A stretch of 64,000 nt of DNA, from the NCBI GenBank assembly GCA_934047225.1, contig OW204004.1, positions 6,452,401 through 6,516,400 of the forward strand. The letters run 5' to 3'. The position numbers and the translations under genes are program-made. Shown piece by piece: positions 33,641 to 41,572 of this stretch (positions are counted from its first letter, which is position 1; each line of letters begins with the position of its first letter). This DNA comes from Ypsolopha sequella. Its lineage: Eukaryota; Arthropoda; Insecta; Lepidoptera; Ypsolophidae. Under the pieces are notes generated by a model, which did no database searches, was not told the origin of the DNA, and saw only the letters and a program-made list of their open reading frames with translations.

Positions 33641-34565
33641 ACACAGCGTTGTTGAAGAAATTCACAAAGCAGCAAGACGCAATTTTAAACGACGATCTGT
33701 TATACTTAAAGGAATTGATGACTTGTGGCAAGCAGATCTTATTGATATTAAGAATTATCGAAAAGAAAACAAGTTATTCAAGTATATTTTGGTTGTAATA
33801 GATGCGTTTTCAAAATATGCTTGGGTTATTCCTTTAAAAACTAAAACAAAAAATGAAGTGTCATTAGCATTTAACAAAATTTTGAAAAATGGTCGCAAAC
33901 CCAATAATCTTCAAACCGATATGGGTTTAGAATTCTACAACGATGAGTTTAAAAGAATAATGAGTGTAAATAACATTAACCATTATTCTACATATTCAAC
34001 TAAAAAAGCATCTGTAGTTGAAAGACTGATTAGAACTTTAAAATGTAAACTATTTAAATATTTTAGTCTTGTTGGAAATTACAAATGGTTTGGAAAACCT
34101 TTAGATGATATTATAGAAAATTACAATAATACAAAGCATCGTACCATAAAATTTAAACCATCTGAAGTTAAAAGATCAAATCAGTCAGTAGTTGCAAGCA
34201 ATATAAAAAAAACACAAAATTCATGTGACAAAAACAATAATAAATTTATTGTGGGTGATAAAGTTCGTATTAGCAAATACAAAGGAAGTTTTCAAAAAGG
34301 CTATACTCCCAACTGGTCGACAGAATTATTTACAGTTAAACAAGTAAATAACACATCTCCACCTACTTATCATATTGAGGATCAACACCGCGTAATGATA
34401 AAAGGCTCTTCTTATGAACAGGAACTAAAAAAGACATTTTACCCTGATATTTATTTAATTGAAAAGATACTAAAAAAACGTGGAAATAAGTACTTTGTGA
34501 AGTGGCTTGGTCTAAGTAACGATGAGAATAGTTGGATTGACAAAAATGTTATTGTGAAAAATTAA
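33633..34565 (+). CDS. Polinton integrase (retroviral DDE type) with chromodomain
   Basis: This enzyme joins the linear element to chromosomal DNA and makes the 6-bp duplications seen at the borders. The 310-residue frame has the RNase H-fold core: WQADLID (D35), LQTDMGLEFYNDEF (D96) and SVVERLIRTLK (E130), so the last two acidic residues are 33 apart. A basic linker and an SH3-like region (GDKVRISKYKGSFQKGY, ~205-225) follow. The end is a chromodomain (~275-309: YLIEKILKKRGNKYFVKWLG, then ENSWID), which may direct insertion to particular chromatin. No N-terminal zinc finger is seen. The frame is intact. Confidence 0.92.
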   Translation: MSKHSVVEEIHKAARRNFKRRSVILKGIDDLWQADLIDIKNYRKENKLFKYILVVIDAFSKYAWVIPLKTKTKNEVSLAFNKILKNGRKPNNLQTDMGLEFYNDEFKRIMSVNNINHYSTYSTKKASVVERLIRTLKCKLFKYFSLVGNYKWFGKPLDDIIENYNNTKHRTIKFKPSEVKRSNQSVVASNIKKTQNSCDKNNNKFIVGDKVRISKYKGSFQKGYTPNWSTELFTVKQVNNTSPPTYHIEDQHRVMIKGSSYEQELKKTFYPDIYLIEKILKKRGNKYFVKWLGLSNDENSWIDKNVIVKN

Positions 34566-34637
34566 ACAATCTGAATCATATTTTTATATGTATATTATGA
34601 GACATATTTTGATTAAGTTTCCATTACATTATTAGTT

Positions 34638-34898
34638 ATGAAAGGAAGAGGACTTATTAATAATATAATAAATAGTTTACCGATTGAGTTGCATTTGCCT
34701 GGATATAATTATTGCGGGCCAGGAACCCGATTACAGGAACGATTACAAAGAGGTGATAGAGGTATTAATCAATTAGATAACGCATGTATGTATCACGACA
34801 TAGCGTACTCTAAAAACACGAATTTAAAAGATAGACATATAGCAGATAAAGAATTAATGAACATGGCAAAAAAAAAGAATGAAATCAAAAGATGCTAG
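34638..34898 (+). pseudogene. Parvovirus-type phospholipase A2 domain protein, N-terminal half
   Basis: A secreted-PLA2-like domain that in parvovirus capsids helps release particles from endosomes; the same role is inferred here. The calcium loop YCGPGT is at 25-30, the catalytic CMYHD at 50-54 (H53, D54) and a supporting aspartate near 70 (IADKE). The frame ends after 86 residues, and the protein continues in the +1 frame from 34879. The switch falls at an A9 run (34868-34876), one base out of phase. It could be a real mutation, a sequencing error in a homopolymer, or slippage. The signature residues themselves are preserved. Confidence 0.8.
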
Positions 34899-35367
34899 TA
34901 AAGGTGAAAAGATTGCATCATGGTTGGTAAATAAAGTCATGAAAGTAAAGTTAAAATCAAGTGCTGGTATTAAAGCATTCAAGACAGCAGTTTCCAAACT
35001 GAAGTCTCAACTCAAGAAATTGAAACCAAGAAACAATAAGGACTCTATAAAGTATGCGTACTTAGTGGCAAAAAAAATATTTAATAATAATGGTAAAATT
35101 CATCTTCCTAGAATTATTCCTATTCCAAAAACTGGGGGAATACTTCCATTAATTCCTATATTTGCTGGATTGTCAACGCTAGGGTCTCTGGCTGGTGGTG
35201 TTGCTGGAATAGCTAAAGCTGTAAACGACTATAAGATCGCACAAAAAAATCTGCAAGAATCTCATCGACACAATAAAGTGATGGAATCAGTTACAATCGG
35301 TAAAGGATTATACATCAAACCATACAAAAAAGGAAACGGCTTATGTTTACGTTTAACAAAAAACTAA
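34879..35367 (+). pseudogene. C-terminal half of the PLA2 protein, adenovirus pX-like tail
   Basis: 162 residues in the frame after the A9 shift. The first half is very basic (KSQLKKLKPRNN). Residues ~73-112 are a glycine-rich, hydrophobic stretch (TGGILPLIPIFAGLSTLGSL, then AGGVAGIAKAVND), similar in type to the membrane-active segment of adenovirus core peptide pX/mu. It ends GKGLYIKPYKKGNGLCL, a tail that I recall from Polinton PLA2 proteins. The ATG at 34879 is probably not the natural start. The last 25 bases overlap the protease gene in another frame. Confidence 0.7.
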
Positions 35368-35741
35368 TAACGCGGCTACCCAAAAGAGCACTCACTAACA
35401 TAGATATTCTAAAGTATAGTCGAGATATTCCATATTTCCGAGGGGTATTCATGAGAGATAGATTACCCAGCAAACCAATGCAAATTGAATGCGCAATTAT
35501 AAATTTGGATAGTAGTGAAAACTCTGGAACACATTGGGTAGCCTACGCAAAAATAAACGACTATTGTGAATATTTTAATAGTTTTGGGGACTTAAAACCA
35601 CCTTTAGAACTAATAACTTACTTTAAAAAAAATACAGATCTTTACTATAACTACAACAACAACCAAAAGTTCAATTCATTTAACTGCGGTCATTTGAGCA
35701 TTAAATTTCTTGAAAATTTTTGGTCTAAACATTTAGTTTAA
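35343..35741 (+). CDS. Adenain-like cysteine protease (virion maturation)
   Basis: This peptidase family cuts capsid precursors during assembly in adenoviruses and Polintons. The 132-residue frame shows the catalytic order His-Asp/Asn-Gln-Cys: H64 in GTHWVAYA, an acidic or amide partner around N79-D83 (FNSFGD), Q108 and C115 (FNCGHLSIKFLENFW). The Q-x6-C spacing equals that of adenovirus protease. It starts inside the end of the preceding gene and stops 30 bases before the minor capsid gene. It is shorter than the adenovirus enzyme but usual for insect Polintons. The frame is intact. Confidence 0.85.
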   Translation: MFTFNKKLITRLPKRALTNIDILKYSRDIPYFRGVFMRDRLPSKPMQIECAIINLDSSENSGTHWVAYAKINDYCEYFNSFGDLKPPLELITYFKKNTDLYYNYNNNQKFNSFNCGHLSIKFLENFWSKHLV

Positions 35742-35771
35742 AATCATAACAAAAAGGTAATATTTTTTGCA

Positions 35772-36407
35772 ATGTCATTTACACTATCAGTAACTGGGAG
35801 TGAAAGTTCTTTGACAACAAATTACTCTCCAGCACTACAACTAAATGGTGAATACGAATGCGGACTCATCTATTTTTCTACATTTAATTCGATTCCTAAT
35901 ATCGATAATAGAAACAATAAATTTTACTATGGCGATCATAAAGTAATAGAAATACCAGAAGGCTCATATGAGCTTGAAGACATAAAAGACTTTTTAAAAG
36001 AAAACGTTAAGGACTGCACATTTAATTTGATATGTAATAACAACACTCTAAGTACTCAAATATACTGCTCCAACGACATACACTTTGAAAAAAATAATTC
36101 CGTTGGTACTATATTAGGCTTTGAAAATATGATATTAAAAAGTAATATATTACACATGTCCAGCTTACCAATATGCATTTTACCAACAACTATCATTCGA
36201 ATCGAATGTGATATTGTGAGCGGATCTTACATAAATGGAAGACCAAGTCATATTATTTACGAGTTTGCACCCAATGTACCACCAGGTTACCGAATAATAG
36301 AAATTCCAAAAAATTTAATATATTTTCCTGTGAACCAGAACAGTGTCAGTGAAATTAATATAAGAATATTAGATGTTATTGGTACCGATTCGGCGCAACA
36401 CAACTAA
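35772..36407 (+). pseudogene. Minor capsid (penton-like) protein, C-terminus lost to a MITE
   Basis: This single-jelly-roll protein is expected at the capsid vertices. The visible family features are the start FTLSVTGSESSL, then YECGLIYFSTFNSIPNID, NNKFYYGD, EIPEGSYELEDI, NNNTLSTQIYCSNDI and SVGTILGFE. The first ~200 residues look normal. At codon ~202 the frame enters a 139-bp palindromic MITE (36379-36517), which replaces the end with eight foreign residues and a stop. The remaining ~20 codons lie at 36523-36587. The truncated protein may not fold or may be only partly functional. Confidence 0.8.
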
Positions 36408-36517
36408 CAAGACTAACCTTATTTTGAGCGTCCCGTCTTTGTCTTTTCGATACAGAAAGAAAAGGACAGGACACTTAAATTAAGTTTAGTCCTGTCAATT
36501 GTGTTGCGCCGAATCGG
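36379..36517. mobile_element. Palindromic MITE inside the minor capsid gene
   Basis: The arms are ACCGATTCGGCGCAACACAA and TTGTGTTGCGCCGAATCGGT. TGTTA on both sides (36374-36378 and 36518-36522) is a probable 5-bp duplication, or TTA if the element is Harbinger-like. It has 139 bases and no coding capacity. Confidence 0.85.
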
Positions 36518-36522
36518 TGTTA

Positions 36523-36587
36523 ATAACAACTTAATTAATTTAAGACACGAAGAAGTACAGCTTTATTTGCATTTAAAACGAAAATGA
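36523..36587 (+). pseudogene. Orphaned 3' end of the minor capsid gene
   Basis: After the MITE the frame carries LINLRHEEVQLYLHLK and a TGA at 36585-36587. The pattern (L-x-x-x-R-x-E-E-x-x-x-x-L-x-L-K) is how Polinton minor capsid proteins end. The stop overlaps the next ATG as ATGA. Confidence 0.75.
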
Positions 36588-36727
36588 TTGATTTTAGTAT
36601 AAAACTAGAGCCAAACAAAAAAAATATTAGTATAAGCAACACGGGAGTGCAGAGATCACATATAAAGAAAAAAAAAATTACTAAAGAAAACAAACAATTT
36701 CTTAAAATCCTCAAACTACTAAAATGA
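36584..36727 (+). CDS. Small basic Polinton protein (47 residues)
   Basis: It begins at the ATG inside ATGA at 36584, which is also the stop of the minor capsid frame, and it ends in a TGA that overlaps the major capsid ATG at 36724. The C-terminal part is KKKKITKENKQFLKILKLLK, a basic, amphipathic segment. I recall short proteins with an L-T-x-E-N-x-x-F-L-x-S-L motif just before the capsid gene of insect Polintons; the function is unknown. The ATGA overlaps on both sides, its position and this motif argue that it is real. Confidence 0.6.
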   Translation: MIDFSIKLEPNKKNISISNTGVQRSHIKKKKITKENKQFLKILKLLK

Positions 36728-37938
36728 GTATTTTAAATATATCGGACTCATTCCTTCAAGACAATAGCATTGAAAGTTATCAGGTGCATTCATATAAACC
36801 TTATGTAAACAGTTTCGATAAAAATGATGAGATTCGAATTACCATCAATCAGCAGGACTTATATGTTTTACCTTCTGCAAGCACTTTGTACATTGAAGGT
36901 GTTATAACAGTACATGAAACTGCAGAAGCAAAAGAAAAAGTTAATAGCGTGGAATTTATAAATAATTCTATACTTTATCTCTTTCAAGATATCCGGTATG
37001 AACTCAACGGTGTAGAAATTGATAGAATTAAAAATGCAGGCATTACAACAACCATAAAGTCTTTACTATCTTTGAACGAAAATGAATCAAAAATGTCAAG
37101 GGTTTGGGGGTGGGATATTAATGGTGTAAAAAATACAATAGGGGGTCACTTTTCCGAGAGCATACCACTTAACAAAATTCTTGGATTTGCTGAAGATTAT
37201 AAAAAAATAATAATGAATTGTAAACATGAGTTGATACTTCTACGCAGTAATACAAATTTAAATGCAGTAAAATTAAATACTAATGAAGTTCTTAATGATA
37301 TAAATATAAGTAATATCTCATGGAGGGTACCTCATATTAAAGTCTCTGACCGTGAAAGAATAAATTTGCTGAGATATTTGGAAAGAGATAGACCTATCAA
37401 TATTGTATTCAGGAACTGGGATCTTTATGAATACCCTCTTTTACCTAAAACAACAAAACATACTTGGTCTATAAAAACATCATCTCAGGTAGAAAAACCT
37501 CGATTTGTGATTATTGGCTTACAAACGAATCGAAAAAACGTTGGTACAAAGAATATGTCTCAATTCGATCATTGTCATTTAAGAGATGTTAAAGTATTTT
37601 TGAATTCTTCGTATTATCCCTATGAAAATCTTAATATTAAGTTTGGAGAAGATAGATATGCTTTATTATTCGAACAATATGCAAGATTCCAGCATTCTTA
37701 TTATGGTCACCGTTGTGAACCCTTGTTGAGTTTCAATGATTTTAAACAAAAAGCACCGTTGTTTGTAATTGACTGCTGCAGACAAAATGAAAATTTAAAA
37801 TCAGGACCCATTGATGTAAAAATTGAATTACAAAGTGATCAAGACATACCAGACCAAACGTGCGCTTATTGTCTCATATTAAATGATTGTATCGTTGAAT
37901 ATAAACCACTATCAAGTATTGTAAGAAAAACATCATGA
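36724..37938 (+). CDS. Polinton major capsid protein (double jelly-roll)
   Basis: The hexon-like shell protein, 404 residues. The conserved start is NISDSFLQDNSIESYQVHSY, then DEIRITINQQDLYVLPSAST and LYIEGVI. The first barrel goes on through LYLFQDIRYELNGVEIDRIK and the second through SWRVPHIKVSDRERINLLRY, TWSIKTSSQVEKPRFVIIGL and YYPYENLNIKFGEDRYALLF. This order is that of insect Polinton/adintovirus capsid proteins. The frame is intact. Its stop overlaps the next start (ATGA at 37935), so the block is probably a single late transcription unit. Confidence 0.85.
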   Translation: MSILNISDSFLQDNSIESYQVHSYKPYVNSFDKNDEIRITINQQDLYVLPSASTLYIEGVITVHETAEAKEKVNSVEFINNSILYLFQDIRYELNGVEIDRIKNAGITTTIKSLLSLNENESKMSRVWGWDINGVKNTIGGHFSESIPLNKILGFAEDYKKIIMNCKHELILLRSNTNLNAVKLNTNEVLNDINISNISWRVPHIKVSDRERINLLRYLERDRPINIVFRNWDLYEYPLLPKTTKHTWSIKTSSQVEKPRFVIIGLQTNRKNVGTKNMSQFDHCHLRDVKVFLNSSYYPYENLNIKFGEDRYALLFEQYARFQHSYYGHRCEPLLSFNDFKQKAPLFVIDCCRQNENLKSGPIDVKIELQSDQDIPDQTCAYCLILNDCIVEYKPLSSIVRKTS

Positions 37939-38423
37939 ATGATGAATTTATTTTTTGCGACATGCAAGGTTTTAAGGATAATAAAAATCATATCATTATA
38001 AAAGAGTTTTCACTCGCAACTACGATGTTTACGCAAACTTTCCATATAAAACCTCCATATCCATTTTATTCATTGACCAAAGATGAAAAAAGACGAGTCA
38101 AATGGGTTGAAAATAACATAGGTATTTACTGGTCTGATGGATTTATTGACTATAGAGAATTTCTTAGATTGATTAATAGATATTTAAATAATAAGAAAAT
38201 TATTGTAAAGGGTACTGAAAAGGTTAAATGGGTTTATGAACTATGTAAAAACTGTATGGTAACAGACATTGGAGATGATACATGTCCAAACTTGCGAAAC
38301 TTGCGAGACAAATATTGTGAAAATAATTTAATTTGTTTCAGCAATCATCTAAACATTTGTGCTCTCAAAAATGTACTAAGTATTAAAAGATGGTATTATG
38401 ATGTTAACTTACAAAGGTTATAA
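37935..38423 (+). CDS. Conserved Polinton protein downstream of the capsid gene
   Basis: 162 residues, starting at the ATGA overlap with the capsid gene. It starts FIFCDMQGFKDNKNHIIIKE, then has FHIKPPYPFYSL, KWVENNIGIYWSDGFIDY and IIVKGTEKVKWVYELC, followed by a cysteine-rich end (CKNCMV, DDTCPNL, ENNLICF, NICALKNV). I recall this D-x-Q-G-F-K-x-N start in proteins of arthropod Polintons and have seen no proven function. The D-x-Q/E-x start and the K-G-x-E-K segment faintly recall RNase H-like folds, which is speculation. It is the last rightward gene, with AATAAA at 38449-38454. Confidence 0.7.
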   Translation: MNDEFIFCDMQGFKDNKNHIIIKEFSLATTMFTQTFHIKPPYPFYSLTKDEKRRVKWVENNIGIYWSDGFIDYREFLRLINRYLNNKKIIVKGTEKVKWVYELCKNCMVTDIGDDTCPNLRNLRDKYCENNLICFSNHLNICALKNVLSIKRWYYDVNLQRL

Positions 38424-38448
38424 TTTTAAGAAATGTATTTAGATGTTA

Positions 38449-38487
38449 AATAAAACAAAGTTTTTTTATATCGGTGTTTCATTTATT
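38449..38487. terminator. Back-to-back poly(A) signals of the convergent gene blocks
   Basis: AATAAA lies on the plus strand at 38449-38454 and TTTATT (minus-strand AATAAA) at 38482-38487. They sit between the last rightward stop (38423) and the last leftward stop (38525), so one 100-base gap serves both directions. Confidence 0.65.
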
Positions 38488-38524
38488 ACTTTTGTTATTT
38501 ACACAATTAGGTTACAAACATAAT

Positions 38525-38884
38525 TCAATAATCACAAGTATTACACAATCTCTTTGAAATTTTGTTAATTAAATTTTCTGTTGTGTCGAGTATATCATCT
38601 ACTGGCTCAGTCACAATATGTTGAGCGCTTACTAAAACACTTTCACTTTCTTGCGATATATCGATTACTTCGATTTTTATCAATCGTCTGCCGCCGACAC
38701 GTGGTGCTTTGCTAATCACGAAACACGATGATTGTTCTGTTGCCGGTCGTTTTTTAACTGCTCTAACTTTTTTTTTATTTGATGGTAGAGTATTCGGTGT
38801 GATAACTTCTTCTATTTCACTATCAAAACCATATAGCATATCTTGTGCATCTCGCGCGTAGAATGCTTCCGCAGCTTTGTCCAT
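38525..38884 (-). CDS. Small unrecognised Polinton protein with 5' intron
   Basis: 119 residues. It begins MDKAAEAFYARDAQDMLYGF, acidic near the front (DSEIEEV), then a basic cluster that could be a nuclear localisation signal (NKKKVRAVKKRPA), then RVGGRRLIKIEVIDI. It ends with two cysteines (LCNTCDY). Just upstream a 71-base intron is likely: donor GTGAGT at 38958-38953 and acceptor TTGTCAG ending at 38888, four bases before the ATG. I recognise no family. Convergent with the capsid block; a nuclear regulator is one guess. Confidence 0.55.
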   Translation of the reverse strand: MDKAAEAFYARDAQDMLYGFDSEIEEVITPNTLPSNKKKVRAVKKRPATEQSSCFVISKAPRVGGRRLIKIEVIDISQESESVLVSAQHIVTEPVDDILDTTENLINKISKRLCNTCDY

Positions 38885-38887
38885 TAT

Positions 38888-38958
38888 CTGACAAGATAAA
38901 ATATTACAGATCCAATCTAGTCAAAGAAATAATCGAAACTGATGCAAAATTTACTCAC
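38888..38958 (-). other. Predicted 71-nt intron in the 5' leader of the small gene
   Basis: On the minus strand it begins GTGAGTAAATTTTGC and ends TTTTATCTTGTCAG, a strong donor and a pyrimidine-rich acceptor. Removal would join a leader exon ending ACAATAAATTG to ATAATGGAC. Confidence 0.5.
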
Positions 38959-39372
38959 CAATTTATTGTTTTGTATTTTCGTTACACTGAATAAACCTGT
39001 ACGACTGTTACCTATGCAATGCAATGATTGAATATAAATACTTAAAATCATAATAACATTTGAATGTTATTTTGCAATATTACACAGGTCAAACTATCCA
39101 CGTGTTGCTTACTCATCAGATTTGTAGCTATACGTTTCGGTCATGATCACAAAATACTTATTTTATATAAATCAGGTTAGAATTAGGATAAAATTCAAAC
39201 TACTAGATATTTTTCAAAATAATAAATTTATTTCCAAAATAAAATTTTATAAAGTTTAAATATAACTTACAACAATAGACTTAAAAATATTTAGACCTAT
39301 AAAAGAGTATAAAATCAGTATTTAACTAATTAATACACACAATTACATAAAAACAGTAATATTTTAGAAAAA
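38959..39372. other. Polinton spacer between polymerase B and the small leftward gene
   Basis: AT-rich, with no open frame of note. TTTATT at 39227-39232 (minus AATAAA) may serve as the polymerase poly(A) signal. The promoter of the small gene should lie near 38985-39100. Confidence 0.4.
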
Positions 39373-40593
39373 TTATTTATGACCCCAAGCTAATGTTGAA
39401 ATCCTGTCACTCAAAATAATTTTTTTGTCATCATTAGGTGACAGTGCCACTTTATTCTGCTCTTGTGTAAATATATCATGTTTTAAAGATTTAAACAAGA
39501 TATTCTTTTTCCTGATAATTTTTTTCTTTATTAACACATTAGAGTAGTCCTTAAAGTTAATATCTTTCATAAGACATTTTTGTACCCCTTTTGCTTTTTT
39601 AATTACATCGTCTTCAGTTTTAATGCAATACAATTTAGATCGTAATCCAACAAATTCTTTAATAATCTTTCCACCCATTTCATCTTTGAATAAACCAGGA
39701 ATTTTTTTGTTCACACAATCAATCTTGTAAATATTATTTTCAGAATAATTGCTGGTATCAAAATACTCAAGAAATTGAGTCTTCAAATCTCTATAAAAGC
39801 CAGGTGTCTCTACATTGTAAAGAAACGAATCCGTATCAGAATAAGCAATTTGTATTCTCGATCCATAAAATGGTTTCATTACGGAGTAATGAAATTTGTA
39901 CATATGATATTTTGACAACTCCAGAACAGAAAATCCTATGTATATCGGTTTATCTAAAACAACTTTTTCAGGTTTCATTTGTATACCTACAAAGTTTTCT
40001 GAGAATATCGTACAACTATGAAAATTTGGTCTTGCTATCAATCTGTCTGCAGTATATATTTTTTTTGTAACATTTGTTGTATCAGACCATCGGTTAACTA
40101 GTTTAACATTTACTCTATTTTCAGAATTTTCTAAAGTTTTACCAAAAATACTATTATTTAATAGCTTAAAAAAGTCTTGTTCAAATGTAGACTTCGCGGT
40201 TTGTCTTAATGAAGTATTCAAGTCTATGTACTGCTTAAGATAGGCACTCTGTCTTAATTGTATTACTCTGTGTATTTTAATTAACTTTAATCCATGTCTA
40301 ACACACTCTTTTAAATGCACGTAATGAATTACATATTTAAACTTATCATATAAATTTGGAATTAATTTAGGTGTTTTAGAACCAGGAGGTATGAATTTTT
40401 GTGGGCAAAAAGGGAAGTCGTTATGCAAGTCATGTAAGTGTTCAGGATATTCTAAGTCAACTTCAAGTATGTACCCAAAGTTGTTATTGTTCGGTACTTC
40501 TAGTATATTTAAAATATGAATTTCCTCAATGCTTAGTAACTTAAAATCTGAATATGGTAGAAACGCACACATAGCAAAACCATACCATACCAT
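39373..40593 (-). pseudogene. DNA polymerase B, segment 3: polymerase palm and C-terminus
   Basis: Continues in another frame after the TATGG triplication; the last 406 codons. It shows MCAFLPYSDFKLL just after motif A. Motif B is FFKLLNNSIFGKTLEN and motif C is IAYSDTDSFLY, with the two catalytic aspartates. The K-x-Y box is GLRSKLYC. Catalytic residues of the palm are all present. Because motif A and motifs B/C are now in different frames, no single protein can contain the whole active site unless the ribosome shifts. Confidence 0.85.
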
Positions 40594-41572
40594 AGTATAA
40601 GTTATTACAATCTATATAAATGAGATAATTATCAGGTTGCTTTGGATCATAGTCTGACAAATATTTATTATTAGATTTTGCATGTCTTAATGAGCACAAA
40701 CAAATCCCTCCACGAATCCCATCTTGAATCATGCGAATTATTTCAAGATCTTCAATTAGCTCTAGTTGAACATTAGTTTTGAGTAACATCGCAGAATAGC
40801 TAAGGCTTGGGAGGCTAAAAAAGAAAGCGGGCTCTAGTTTATAATACTTTTTGCAGGTTTTACGAAAATTTTCAAAAATATCTGCTAGTAATAACACATC
40901 TATCTTAAGATATAAATCTGTATATTGACCCATATTTTTTATATCAAATGTTTTCCAAACTTTTTGTGCATGTTTGTAATTAGATACAGAAATGGTTTCA
41001 TTGGTTAATCTATTAAAGAAAGAACTTATCGGAGGTAAACTCTCTTCCATATAAGATTCCCAAGTAGTCATGTGTTCATAGGGGTATACTCCTTTGCGTT
41101 TTAATAAGCAAAATAGATTTTTGTCTGGATAAAACTTAGATAAATTTATAAAGTTTTCATCATTCAAACTATCTGCTAACTTTTCAAGACTGCTATTAAG
41201 AAACTTCAACGAATCTAAAAATCGAACTGGCACAAATTCATCTTCAGTTTTAAAAAACTTCGTGAATGATATATAATTTTCTTTGGTTTTAGCAATGACT
41301 CTAATATTCCCAGGCATTGCACCCAATTCTCGTATAAATAAATGAGAGTCATATCCAGAAAGATTATGAAAGAAAATCGGAATAAATTTTGGTAGCGAAT
41401 AGGTAAGGTTACAATAGGAATGAGCGGCTCCACGAAAGTACCCTGTTACGTGACAATGATCTCTTACTTTATCATCAAACAAGACTTTTGAACATATATG
41501 ACAGTGCGTTGCAGTTTTGAAAGCTAAGAAATTTGCTTCGGTAAATATCATAGGTTTTGGATATTTCAGTAT
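40541..41572 (-). pseudogene. DNA polymerase B, segment 2: exonuclease II-III to motif A
   Basis: Same frame as segment 1, after the amber codon; the first Met is at 41551. It has ATHCHICSKVLFDDKVRDHC, a zinc-binding C-x2-C ... H-x-H region usual in Polinton polymerases. Exonuclease II is FFHNLSGYDSHLF, exonuclease III YLKIDVLLLADIFENF. Motif A is YIDCNNLYY. There the frame runs into a 5-bp unit (TATGG on the minus strand) present three times (about 40582-40596), which shifts the frame and ends this segment after 13 foreign residues at 40541. Confidence 0.85.

Noticed and set aside
40541..40600. Polymerase segments read as separate overlapping genes
   Set aside because: Motif A lies in one segment and motifs B/C in the next, so they are parts of one polymerase broken by a frameshift.
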